Part shown: positions 1 to 9,241 of the stretch, one piece after another
Layout: each line of letters starts with the position of its first letter
Position numbering within the stretch: the first letter of the stretch is position 1
Origin: Candolleomyces eurysporus
Taxonomy: Eukaryota > Basidiomycota > Agaricomycetes > Agaricales > Psathyrellaceae
DNA: 24,915 nt
Assembly (NCBI GenBank): GCA_027579435.1
Contig: JANBPK010001603.1
Span: 1 to 24,915, forward strand
Reading direction: 5' to 3'
The notes under the pieces: model-generated
The model's database searches: none
The model's input: the letters and a program-made list of their open reading frames with translations, nothing else
Told to the model about the DNA's origin: nothing
Program-made: the position numbers and the translations under genes

Positions 1-3
1 AAC

Positions 4-388
4 TGTTTGAACAGCAAGGCAGTCAACTGGAGTCCGACAGTCAGGGAACTGATCTGGGGGACTCAGGACGATACAGGGCCATAGTATATATCCTAAATCA
101 ACAATCACATGGACCGGAATAACGGAAAACCGGAATATCGGAAGGAAATAGCTAAAACCTCGGAGTAACTAAGCGGAAGCAATTGGGAACATGTTCTCAG
201 CATGGGAGCAATTGCCGAGAACAAGGAAAAGAGTCTGAAATGATAAGAAGTCAAAAGATGAGATAAAAGCGGAAGATAAGGGAATAGAGAGACCAATAAG
301 ATGAGATAAGATCANGCAAGAGATAAGATAAGGAAAACAAGNAAAAGCGNAATAAGAGGTGAGTCAAACTGGTGACATACTTTCAACA
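4..388 (-). repeat. Ty1/copia-like LTR, minus orientation
   Basis: Read on the minus strand, this segment starts TGTTGAAAG and ends TTCAAACA, the TGTT...AACA ends typical of copia LTRs. Its inner 369 bp are the reverse complement of 1665-2016, with scattered substitutions. It shares GTCCTGGAGTC and overall layout with the shorter LTRs at 4171-4379 and 5017-5228. The next three bases outward on the minus strand are GTT, which could begin the GTTATGAGCC primer site seen next to the 5017-5228 LTR, but the window ends there. It cuts a LINE reading frame at 389. Whether it is a solo LTR or the 5' LTR of an element lying to the left cannot be decided here. Confidence 0.6.
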
Positions 389-1050
389 AGTATTTGCTGA
401 TGGGGGCGTGGTTGAGGATCGCTCTACACATCCGTGTGCATAACACTGTATCCTCTCCCACCAATTTCAACCATGATCTGCCATTGGCGTATGTGGGCGC
501 TATATCCGTCCCCTTCAACTCGCGCATCACGAGGAATTGGGACCCTCGGTATCTCTCGTCCCGGAACATAGTTGCCCAGGAGTTGAGCACGGACTGGGTT
601 ATGCCCTTACGCACACTGTCCAGTGTTGTAGCTGGCCTCCGGCCTACCGCGATGGGTGGAAGGCTGCGAGCGGCCCTATGAATTCAATGTAGCGGTCCTC
701 CCCTTCCAAGAGCCACTGATCGAGTGCCTTGCACACGGCTAAGGAATGTGCCTCGACGGGTCCACAGACCTCCTCGCTGAGGACATGGAGTCAGTGAATA
801 CAATGATGTGGTTGCAGCCGTCCAGAGCTGTGGCCCTGACGACTGCCACCCTTATCGCAAACAGCTCTGCGCATGCAGAGGTGATCTTTCCTGCCGCCCA
901 GGTAGAGGTGGCAGGGTTGTGTCCAGCCCTTTCAATCACGAAGGACGCTGTTGCCTGATGCACAGTGCGTTTCGGGACTGAACAATCTGCCCCGCAGCAC
1001 ACTGTGTCCCGCTGTTGTGCAGCCTGTCTCTGCAGAGTGTCAAGGAAGGT
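389..1050 (-). pseudogene. LINE ORF2 fragment: RNase H domain and C-terminus (Tad1-like)
   Basis: On the minus strand, frames from 1140 to 739 and 614 to 389 encode the C-terminal part of a Tad1-clade LINE polyprotein. RNase H motifs appear in order: GADCSVPK (first Asp), SACAELFAIR (Glu) and IIVFTDSMSSARR (third Asp), so the acidic triad is kept. A frameshift near 730-740 separates this from the downstream block containing YRGSQFLV, DIAPTYANG and CRAILNHAPISKY. Translation is cut by the copia-like LTR after ISKY. RNase H of this LINE group is expected to remove RNA from the RNA:DNA hybrid after target-primed reverse transcription. The copy is dead: it is frameshifted, truncated and lacks RT. 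The opposite-strand open frames here are shadows. Confidence 0.8.
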
Positions 1051-1059
1051 GCATCGCTT

Positions 1060-1664
1060 GGACAGCGCGGGGATCTGTCCCCTTGCAACAAGTGCATCCT
1101 GTACAGGGTGTGTGTGGTGCCAATTGCCACGTACGGCCACAGGCTGTGGTATTTTGAGGGCGCGAAGACTAAGGGCGCTCTCAAGACATTGACATCAATG
1201 CAGTGCAAGGCAGCATGTTGGATCACAGGTGCATTTCCCACCTCACCTACCGGGGGAGACTTACCAGGCTACCTCCCATCCGCTTACACTTCCACAAGCT
1301 CTCCCAGAGAGCGGTGTTTCGTCCAGCGACCTTGTCAGACTCCCATCCGCTCAGGTCACTGATGAAGGGGGAACATGCCAAAACGGTAATCCCTGTTTTA
1401 GGAGCATCTTGCTGGATGTTGATGGACAGACAGAAGGTGGTATGGGATGCTGTTACTGAGACTAACAGCAAGATACATACCCTTACTGAGGTGTTCTCCC
1501 CAACTGTGGAGGAGAACACCCCTGGTGAACGACTATTGGACAGGCACCAAGGAAGGGTACTGTTCAACAAATTAGATCCCAAGGGAGAGGATCATAGAAT
1601 TCCCAAGCATCCTTATCGCCATGACAGTGGTGAGGGCCTTTGTAGCACAGTAGCAGACCTGAAC
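1060..1664 (+). pseudogene. LINE ORF2 fragment: end of RT domain (thumb region), inverted
   Basis: Translation from about 1060 gives NKCILYRVCVVPIATYGHRL, then WYFEGAKTKGALKTLTSMQ and ACWITGAF. After a frameshift near 1250 it continues with PPIRLHFHKLSQRAVF, TLSDSHPLRSLM, TEVFSP, GERLLDR and LDPKGEDH. The same order appears in the second LINE copy (2980-3420), which identifies it as the region between RT and RNase H. It points opposite to the RNase H fragment on its left, and in the canonical element the two pieces would adjoin. It stops at 1664, where the truncated LTR begins. It is non-functional because the catalytic RT boxes are absent and the frame is shifted. Confidence 0.8.
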
Positions 1665-2016
1665 CCAGTTTGACTCACCTCTTATTTTGCTTTTCTTGTT
1701 TTCTCTATCTTATCTCTTGATCTTATCAGTCTCTCTATTCCCTTATCTTTGCTTTTATCTCATCTTTTGACTTCTTATCATTCCAGACTCTTTCCATGTT
1801 CTCAGCAATTGCTCCCATGCTGAGAACATGTTCCCAATTGCTTCCACTTAGTTACTCTGAGGTTTTAGCTATTTCCTTCTGATATTCCGGTTTTCCATTA
1901 TTCCGGTCCATGTGATCGTCGATTTAGGTTATATATATGGCCCTGTATCGTCCTGGAGTCCCCCAGATCAGTTTCCTGATTGTCAGACTCCAGTTGACTG
2001 CCTTGCTGTTCAAACA
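1665..2016 (+). repeat. Copia-like LTR, plus orientation, 5' end missing
   Basis: This is the inverted partner of 4-388: CCAGTTTGACTCACCTC near its start and CCTTGCTGTTCAAACA at its end are reverse complements of positions 372-356 and 19-4. The first ~16 bases of the LTR (TGTTGAAAG...) found in the left copy are absent here, and LINE sequence abuts directly. The flanks outside the homology differ (GTT on the left copy, ACA here), so the shared 3' boundary is sharp. LINE RT sequence resumes within about 70 bp downstream. Confidence 0.6.
1797..1828. other. Near-perfect hairpin inside the LTR arm
   Basis: TGTTCTCAGCA and TGCTGAGAACA form an 11-bp perfect inverted repeat around a 10-base spacer. 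The equivalent site in the other LTR copy is at 192-223, with one arm base changed (TTGCCGAGAACA). Conservation in both copies suggests it belonged to the ancestral LTR. It could be an LTR regulatory palindrome or an RNA stem-loop. Confidence 0.55.
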
Positions 2017-2079
2017 ACAAATCCTGGTGCTGCCTGAGTGCAAGGAGATAATCGTGGCCTTTAGCCTAACAGATGCATT

Positions 2080-3506
2080 GAATCCAGACACTGGCCAAGG
2101 CACTTCAAGGAGTCAACCTCGGTCATTATACCTCAACCAAACAAGCCGTCCTACTCCACCCCCAAGGTGTTCAGGCCTATTGTTCTCCTGAACACACTGG
2201 GGAACCTCATCGAGAAGATCTCAAACAGGTTCCAGCACAACATGATCAAGTACAACCTTGTCAATCCTAATCAAATGGGTGGAGTGCGTCAGCACTCCAC
2301 TGAGGATGCGGGGCTCTTACTTACGCAGAAACTGCAACCAAGCGTCGTTGCATTATACATTGCTCAGTTCTTCCCTTCAATCAACCACCAGCTTTTACTG
2401 GTGGTTCTACAGAAATTAGGCTTCAACCACAAGGTTGTTGCCTTCTTTGGGTCTAATCCGGTGGACAGGTTCACAACCTATGCATGGAACCGGGACACAT
2501 CCAATCCAAGGAGAGCCGATGTTGGGGTTGGACAGGGATCAGCTGTCTCCAGTCTTGTCAGTGCTAGTAATAGCGCCTGTCATAGAGTTGTTCAGGCTGA
2601 GGAGTGCAGGGTTGGGGTGCACCCTCATCTCATATGTGGACAATGGGGACATCATTGTGCAGTCTTTGGAGATAAGCACACACTGTGTCATGCATACAGT
2701 ATTGTGTTTGAACTCTTCACAAAGTCAGGTCTTGCACATTGGAGCATGACAAGACTCAACTATTCTACTTCACAAGGACCAGAACCAGCGCTGACCGGTC
2801 TCTGGACTGAGGATACACCAGTGACAACCCCCTGAAGCCCAAGAACTATTGGTGGTACTTGGGATTCTATTTTGACAGGAAGCCGATGTTCCAGGAACAC
2901 GTCCACTACTACACCACAAAGGCTCTCACCACCATTATGGCAATGAGAATGCTTGGGAACTTGATGAGGGGTCTATCCCTCCGTAACAAGTGTATTCTGT
3001 ATAGGGCATGTGTAGTCTCTATTGCCACGTATGGCCACAGACTGTGGTACTTCGAGGGGGCCAAGGTGAAGGGCACCCTCAAGACACTAACTTCTATGCA
3101 GCAAAAGGCTGTGTATTGGATTACAGGTGCGCTTCGCACCTCACCAACCAGGGGACTGGAGAGCCTTGCAGGCCTACCTCCCATCCAGCTACATTTGCAC
3201 AAGCTCTCTCAAAGGGTGGTGTTCTGCATGGCAACCTTATCAGACTCTCATCTGCTCAGATTGCTAATAAACAAGGAACACGCCAAAACGGCAATACCTG
3301 TCTTAGGAGCGTCCAGGGTGGTGTGTGATGCTGTTATGGAAACCAGCAACAAGCTACACACCCTCACTGAGGTTGTTCTCCCTGTGAGCAACTACTGGAT
3401 AGATACTGGGAAAGGGTTCTATTTGGCGACTTCGACCCCAAGGGAGAGAGTGCACTGTCCAAGTGACAAACTTGGACATGTACTTGCCACCCTTATCATC
3501 ATGTAA
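2080..3506 (+). pseudogene. Degenerate Tad1-like LINE reverse transcriptase
   Basis: Non-LTR reverse transcriptase, which would make cDNA at a nicked target. Reading begins by 2080-2089 (HWPRHFKEST, VIIPQPNKPSYSTPKVFRPI) and continues with LNTLGNLIEK and NPNQMGGVRQHSTEDA. The frame shifts near 2545 (QLSPVLSVLVIAPVIELF, ISYVDNGDIIVQS), then again near 2750 (EHDKTQLFYF, then from 2859 LGFYFDRKPMFQEHV), through the thumb region IATYGHRLWYFEGAK to about 3420. Domain A reads LYIAQFFPSINH, with Tyr where the catalytic Asp is expected. The catalytic box reads YVDN rather than YVDD. With several frameshifts as well, the copy is inactive. The endonuclease domain that should precede RT is missing: an LTR fragment abuts at 2016. 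Similarity fades after about 3420. Confidence 0.85.
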
Positions 3507-3744
3507 TGCCTTGATTTTTCAACCCAATTGGTTCTCAGCAAGCACTTTGAACTGCTTGAATGCAGTGAATGTATTGCCCTTACTCTTAAGGAGCACCACA
3601 ATCTGGTATCCAGTGTAAATGCTGAAAGAGGGCTGCAGAGGTTGGTGTGAATACAAACAGTGGCGCTTACAACCACCCCAGGAATTGTCCTGGAGTCGAA
3701 GGCAAGCACCTCAATGATGATTTACTTCAACATCTATCTGGGAC
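3507..3744 (+). other. Degenerate sequence between LINE RT and ORF1 fragments
   Basis: Short open stretches occur in all frames, but I recognise no motif. Since ORF1-like sequence follows in the same orientation, this may be eroded 5' ORF1 of a second LINE copy joined to the 3' end of the first. No clear boundary is visible. Confidence 0.3.
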
Positions 3745-4170
3745 TTGGTCTCAGAAGCAAATGGGAATGTGCTCATCAACAAGCGCATCTTTATATTCAA
3801 CCAGGCCTGCACCATTTCAGTGGCAGTGGCAAACCCAGGTGTTCCCCTACGCAGCAACTGCTGGGTGTGGGGTCACCCCATTGAATTGTGCAGGAGCAGA
3901 ACATGTTGCAGGACATGTGGCAGCCTGCACAAAGACCACAAGCACTGCCAAATGTGCAGACTCTGCAAGGGCAACGGAAACACTGTTCTATTCACCACCA
4001 AGGGCACTGAATGCCCTCATGCTTTCAAATGTCTTGTGTATAGGTGGGACAACTGCAACATAACAGTTGGCAGATCCCTATTCTAGAAGAACCACTATGA
4101 CCACGATTGGATCACAGCAAAATATGCCAAGGTACATTGTTATCAACAACAAGGCAGGCACACACTCAAC
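3745..4170 (+). pseudogene. LINE ORF1 (gag-like) zinc-knuckle fragment
   Basis: Translation from 3745 gives LFIFNQAC-like text (RIFIFNQACTISVAVANPG), followed by a cysteine/histidine-rich run: CWVWGHPIELC, CCRTCGSLHKDHKHC, CRLCKG and ECPHAFKC. This is the zinc-knuckle RNA-binding region typical of ORF1 in Tad1-type fungal LINEs. A TAG at 4084-4086 interrupts it, but the same frame continues as KNHYDHDWITAKYAKV, which also fits ORF1, so the stop is a mutation rather than the end. A solo LTR splits the frame at 4171, and a few codons (NNSNIPSV) resume after 4384. ORF1 normally lies upstream of ORF2, so finding it downstream of RT means two LINE copies abut here. Confidence 0.7.
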
Positions 4171-4379
4171 CGTTAGAAGAAAGTGACTTTGTGACTGCAC
4201 TCTTTCATGGTTTGAGTTGATTTTATCTATTTTATCATATCTCATTGTTATCTAATTGTTATTGCATCACATGACTGTGTATAGCTTATTTCAACTGTAG
4301 ATTTCCGTCCTGGAGTCTCTTAGTTCAATACTCTGACTTGAGGACTTCAGTCCCCTGCCTCTAGTTATCACTTTTAACA
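4171..4379 (+). repeat. Solo copia LTR with 5-bp target duplication
   Basis: A 209-bp LTR running from CGTTAGAAGAAAGTGAC (first base probably T originally) to TTATCACTTTTAACA. TCAAC occurs immediately before (4166-4170) and immediately after (4380-4384), a perfect 5-bp target-site duplication. No internal sequence lies between the duplications, so this is a solo LTR left by LTR-LTR recombination. It matches the LTR at 5017-5228 in opposite orientation. It lies inside LINE ORF1 and therefore postdates it. Confidence 0.85.
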
Positions 4380-4384
4380 TCAAC

Positions 4385-4999
4385 AACTCCAACATTCCTA
4401 GTGTCTAGATTGACCCAAAGAAGAGCAGAACCGTGGGGGGAAGTTAGGGTAGTTACATTTAACATAGCAAAAAATTACTTTGACTTAGATATACTTCCAA
4501 AGACCATTGAAAGATAATCTTAATTTATTATTTCTGCAGAAACCCTTTTAGCAAACAATTAGGCAGGCCCCCCTCTGTGATGAGCATGGAGAGCACACCA
4601 GTAATTGGCACACTGCAAAAAAAAGGGACAATGACAATATTGTAGGACAAGGCCTGAGGGAAATGAATGTAAAAAACACAGAGAACGAGGGGAGAGCTAA
4701 AGGGAAGAGTGTGACATAGCAGAACTTTGGCTGAGGTGAGGGCTCCCAAATTGCCAAGTTGTTGGGGTTGCAGGTAAAAGCCAAAGCGCTAAGCGAGTGA
4801 GGTGCAAATCAGAAGAAACCAAGTTTGCTAGCAAGCGGGGCAGTGATGAATGTGCTGGCAGCAAAAGCAAGTGCAGAGATGGAGAAACAAATTCTGGGAG
4901 AACCAAAGAGTGTAGAGGCGTGAGTCATTGGGGAATGAAGGAGAGCCATGTATGCAGTGGGCAAGCACAGAAATAAACAAACTTGAGCAACTCATCAGA
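4385..4999 (-). other. Putative 5' internal region of a minus-strand copia element, no gene recognised
   Basis: On the minus strand this follows the LTR and primer site at 5228-5000 and should hold the leader and the start of gag. Two overlapping minus frames (4906-4697 and 4784-4548) are open, but I see no gag, zinc-knuckle or protease motif. The segment is CA/CT-rich on the minus strand. It ends near the solo LTR at 4379, and no 3' LTR is present, so the element is severely truncated. The stretch from about 4385 may still be LINE 3' sequence. Confidence 0.35.
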
Positions 5000-5016
5000 G
5001 GCCGGGGCTCATAACT
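5000..5016 (-). other. Primer-binding site complementary to the initiator tRNA anticodon arm
   Basis: Directly after the LTR end (minus strand ...TTTTTAACA) comes AGTTATGAGCCCCGG. GTTATGAGCCC is complementary to the conserved initiator-tRNA-Met anticodon stem-loop (GGGCTCATAAC). Drosophila copia and some fungal relatives prime from this internal half-tRNA. The position next to the LTR supports the call. Confidence 0.6.
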
Positions 5017-5228
5017 TGTTAAAAATGAATAACTAGAGGCAAGGGACTGAAGTTCTCAAGTCAGAGTACTGAATTTAAGGGACTCTAGAATAGAAGTCCA
5101 CAGTTCAAACGAGCTACACACAATCATGTGATACAATAAGAGTTAAATAATAATATGATATAATAAAAGAAGATAAAACCACGTCAAACTATGCTAGAGT
5201 GTAGTCACAAAGTCACTTTCTTCTAACA
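5017..5228 (-). repeat. Copia 5' LTR, minus orientation
   Basis: A 212-bp LTR on the minus strand, from TGTTAGAAGAAAGTGACTTT to TTATTCATTTTTAACA. It is homologous along its length to the solo LTR at 4171-4379, in opposite orientation. It shows no target duplication across its own flanks (TAACT and AAGAC) and is followed by a primer site, so it is a 5' LTR rather than a solo copy. Together with 4171-4379 it forms an inverted repeat pair about 640 bp apart. Confidence 0.75.
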
Positions 5229-5229
5229 A

Positions 5230-5308
5230 AGACTTCAGTCCCCTGCCTCCAGTTATCACTTTTAACAAAGGGTGTCTTGGTGTAGTCATCAAGTTACTTT
5301 CTTCAACA
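5230..5308. repeat. Two copia LTR scraps in inverted arrangement
   Basis: Positions 5230-5267 repeat the last ~38 bases of the LTR in plus orientation (GACTTCAGTCCCCTGCCTCC ... TTTTAACA). Positions 5308 back to about 5270 on the minus strand repeat an LTR start (TGTTGAAGAAAGTAACTTGATGACTACACC). The order is LTR start, then inverted LTR end, abutting the full LTR at 5228. This suggests nested insertion or a rearranged junction. Confidence 0.55.
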
Positions 5309-7379
5309 TTTTTTTGCTGGTTTTTTCAGCCAAACTTTGGAAAAGAGTCCAGTGGAGTCCATGTAGAGTTCACATGGATTTGTTGGTTAGTGTTAAGTCC
5401 TCATACCTTCCATGCTTTTGGTAAATTTTGCTTTGAAGCCAATTGATCAAATAAACCAGCTTCATTTATGCCAGAGATTCCAAGGCTCAGCTTTACTGAA
5501 ATAAAATAAGGCAATCAGGGGTTTTCCAGTGTTACATTGAGTAACTGACCGTGAATACTACAAAATCATGAACTAAACTTGGTTAAACAAAGCTTTATTT
5601 TTTCCAAAGTTAGTCTTTAACCTCCGATCTGAGTCATTATCTTTTAAGACTTTGTAGTTTTCCTTTGGGAAGAAAAAAACAGAGCCAATGTGACCAGGGG
5701 TAATCTTTTGCTCCTTTTCTTCCTTGGACTGGGTTGCTGGGAAATAGATGTCTACTCTATAATAGAAGATACTAAAGAAGAAGATGCATACATCTCTAGA
5801 TTGATAACTGAAATAATATTCCAGTCAATGATAACAGCATGGATCTATGAAGTGAAAGAAAATACTGACACCAGTTTTGCATTCAATTGGGGTATTTTTA
5901 TAGCATCACTTGTATAGAATCTAACTCCAAAACAAAATGAAGGTCCTAGATTATAATATCCTGGTGTAGGTGGCCTTGCAACTTGCAGCCTTTATGTTTA
6001 GTGCAGTCCATGCAGAGATTTAGGGCTAGCCATATTAGAGCAGAGAGCTTGAGTGGCTAGCTGGTAAATGTGACAAAGTTTCTCCCATAATATAACAGCA
6101 ATCAGCACGATTCAAAGAACTAAAGAAACATTAAAAAAAACCCATGTTAAGGCCATTATAGAAAATATTGGCCATAGAATTATTCTCTATGTACAAATCA
6201 AGGTTTTTCTGCATTCAACCTTTGTATTGCTCACTTAGGTCACATTTTCATCCAGAGCCTTGGTTGACCATTCTCTAATAAAAATAGAAAAAGATGAGTT
6301 TTTCTGTAGCGTTCAACCAAATTCCAGACATAATCTGGAAATCTTGGTTTGGGCTCAGCTCTTGCTTGCATATTCTTCTCCAATGCATTTTTTTTCTTTA
6401 AAAACATTGGTAACTCCAATTTGGCCATAGTCTTCTTGATCTTAAAATGTAGGGGGGTAAATTTTACAGCTTTGATCTGCTTGGTGTTGTAGCTGAAAAC
6501 ATGCTTATTTTTAAGCAACCTTTGGAAAGTGCAGGTTGGCTCTGGTCTGGCCGCCACAGNGCCTATCCTTTTTTTTTTTTNTCTTGGGCCATCACTAGGT
6601 GAGGCTAGCCTGGAATAAGAATCTTAGTGCTATGACATGTACTAGTGAGAATAGGACTATACAATGGCTCAAGCACACTTTTTAGACATTAAATTAGAGG
6701 AGGTGCAATAAATTGCACTCTTGTAGCCCAAACTTTTTGCATTCTCTGACTGCTAACTTGTGTTCTTTTTTTTTGGCAATATTTTGCTCTAATGCACAAA
6801 GAGTAAGTATAAAGATGGAACTTAGATAAAGTAACATACTAGCCTCAATTGCCTCTGCTAGCCATGGCAGATCAGGAGTCATTAAAAACACTATTGTGAG
6901 GTGGTTGACTTTAATGTCTAATAGTGTTGTTTTGGCTGGGTTTTTGGCAAAGCAGTTCCGCTTGTAAGTTGCAGATGAACCTTAGAGAAATGGGGTATTT
7001 TACTTTGTAGAACAAGCTGCATCTTTCAGTCATTGGAATCAATATTGTGCTCACCAGACTGTGATCTCAGCTTCTCTGTAAGAGCTTGGGCAATGCTACT
7101 ACCATTTAATTTGGCCCTAGTTACAAGAATGGTAGGCAGAGAGTTCATAAAAAAGAAGGGGCTATGAGGATGGGTTAGATGATTGTAGAGTTGAGAGGCC
7201 AAAATATCAGCTAAGCCTGTGCCCTTGATACTCAGAATGATTTTTCTAAAAGGGGAAGAAAAATGAGAAAAAAATGATTGTATGAAAAGAACTCCCAAAA
7301 ATCCTTAAAAACTGAAGAAAGAGAAAGTCAAGAGCTAAATAATAGTGTATACTGTCTACACTGCCCTATTTCTGACTGC
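5309..7379. other. AT-rich sequence with no recognisable gene
   Basis: Only short open frames occur. The longest is on the minus strand at 6557-6240 (about 105 codons, lysine-rich, including KPRFPDYVWNLVERYRKTHLF), which I do not recognise and which has no supporting neighbour. A plus frame at 5690-5917 (75 codons, starting from a non-ATG codon) has a hydrophobic start. Single Ns at 6560 and 6581, the latter in a T-run, mark uncertain bases. I see no RNA gene or defined repeat. Confidence 0.4.
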
Positions 7380-7660
7380 CAGCAAACTTGGTCTTTTTCA
7401 TATAAAAATTGTGAAATTTATATAGATTTTGCATTGTATAGTCTATATAGAGTCTATATAGACTTTTAGCCAATATTACAAATGGTATGCTTTTTGATTT
7501 TGACTTTCTAATTTTCTTTATTTTCTTTTATATTTTTCTAATTTTTTATGAGCTATTGAATTAGAATGTAATGTAATTTTAGTTTATTTTATTTTATTTT
7601 TTTGAATTTTCCTGATTTCTTTCTAATGTTTTGAATTAAGATTGAATTTATTTTGCTTTC
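7380..7660. other. Very AT-rich tract with a short direct repeat
   Basis: The segment is dominated by T-rich runs (TTTTATTTTATTTT and similar). At about 7437-7464 the unit AGTCTATATAG is repeated in near-tandem, with TCTATATAGA forming a local palindrome. No open frame of note. It could be a remnant intergenic spacer or decayed repeat. Confidence 0.5.
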
Positions 7661-7924
7661 ACTAATTTTTGCTGATCTTTGCAAGACTTGGTGGAACCTA
7701 TTGCCTGAGAATAACTCCAACTTAAATTATCTCAATCTCATAACCTTTGGACATGATAAAAATAAAGTTCTCCAAGCAAAACAAGCATTTAATACACAGG
7801 CCAGTTCAGCTTGCAACCCTGATATCTATCTTAAGTTTCAAAGCTGCCTGTTAGTTTTCACCCTTATTCCACATCAGTTCACACATTAGGTCAGTTCTTT
7901 AGAAGCCTGCAACTGAGTTGTTTG

Positions 7925-8110
7925 TCTTTCCAAATCCAGCAACTGTCATGTTTAATTGACTTAATGGATTTGCCATCACTTCTTTGAAGCCACAGAGTGA
8001 TGTTACACTTTCCACTTGGCAAATGTCAGGGCATGTCCCTTGTAGTGTGCAGACTCTCATTCCTACACTGTACCTCGCCAGGTCGGGCATGTAATTATGG
8101 TTCACGAATT
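7925..8110 (+). repeat. Diverged direct repeat, copy 1
   Basis: Homologous to 9242-9420. Shared blocks in order are TTCCAA, TTGACTTA, CATCA, AAGCCAC, CCCTTGTARTGTGCA, CACTGTACCTC, CCAGGTC and GGYATG. I judge the identity at very roughly two thirds, with small indels. The two copies are about 1.3 kb apart in the same orientation, as expected for old LTRs or a duplicated transposon end, but I see no convincing boundaries, primer site or coding remnant. The overlapping minus-strand open frame (8240-7899) is not protein-like in any way I recognise. Confidence 0.5.
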
Positions 8111-8240
8111 GTTTTTCTATCCTTTGGATACATTTGCAGAGCCTCCCACTGCTGCCAAACCGTTGTACTCGGGTCACTGAGCCAGATCCCTGAGAGCTAC
8201 TAAGTCTGAAGCCAGGAACCGCTTCGACTCTTGGTTTCAC

Positions 8241-9241
8241 AATGTTTGGAAGACATGCTAAGTTCTATTAGTTGTTATTGTGTTTTAGTATTTTAATTCA
8301 GAAGCATTTCCAAAGAAAAGTTCTATTATTTCGCAATTTTTCTGAGGGTCTGCAGGCAAGCACCGCATCAACGTACACAACTACAATAACACAACACACC
8401 AAATACCTTTGTGAAGATAAAGGCAAGCAAGAGGTATAGGTAAAAGCTCTAAGTCTAGTTGACAGAGGCTTCTAGAACTCTTTTTGTACAATCGCAAGTT
8501 CAAGAAGGAGCTAAGGCTCAACCAGCAACAATATTAATGCTTTGTGAACTGACTTCTCTAGCACACAGTAAGGTTCAAGATACAATAGATAACTTTGCAA
8601 ACAGAGGAATATAGCCTCAAGCAACTTTAACACAAGAACAATTCAATAAAACACAAGCAACACAGCTCTGATTGACTTTGCAAACTTAAACACTCTTTTT
8701 TGATAACAGATAGTTCTTGTAGATTTCTGAGAACATGGTCCCAATGCAAAATACAAACACTAGCTACCTGCTAATATACTATAACAGATAAAATAGAAAC
8801 ATATCTATATGTAATTATTATTTGGCAAAAAGACAAGAAAACAAACAGATGATAGAGACAGAGAGGTAAGAAACATAATCACATGAGGATATTGAAGGCT
8901 GAGAGTTGAGTCTTGAACTTTAGAACGCAGCCCAGGCTCTTCACAAACCTGTTCCAGACTTGGCTGTTATCAAGTCTGCATGGATATTCACTGAAGATTG
9001 CTTCTGGAAAGCATGCCCTTCCATTTGCAAACCTAATCCGATAAATTGATCCAAGTTTTGAGTGCTTGGCTGCACCAAGCCATGCTACTTTACTAATCTG
9101 CTGACTCTTTCTCTCTTTTGGCTGTGGACAGGCTGATTGAGCTTTAGGTTAATGACCACATAAGCTTTAGTCGTGCTTTCTGGTTTTCCATACAAGTTCA
9201 CGGACTTCGGATTAGCTGTCTGAAATAGATCACTGTTTCTG
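8241..9241. other. Segment between the diverged direct repeats, nothing recognised
   Basis: No long open frame on either strand and no motif of reverse transcriptase, integrase or transposase that I can see. Composition is AT-rich, and CpG is rare apart from a few sites near 8340-8400. If the flanking repeats are LTRs, this would be a heavily deleted internal region. Confidence 0.35.

Noticed and set aside
394..681. Plus-strand frames over 394-1157 as genes
   Set aside because: They are shadows of the minus-strand LINE RNase H and C-terminal sequence.
6683..6928. TAGACATTAAA and TTTAATGTCTA, plus AACACTATT/AATAGTGTT, as ends of a small inverted-repeat element
   Set aside because: Nine- to eleven-base inverted matches are expected many times by chance in 25 kb of AT-rich DNA, and no target duplication was found.
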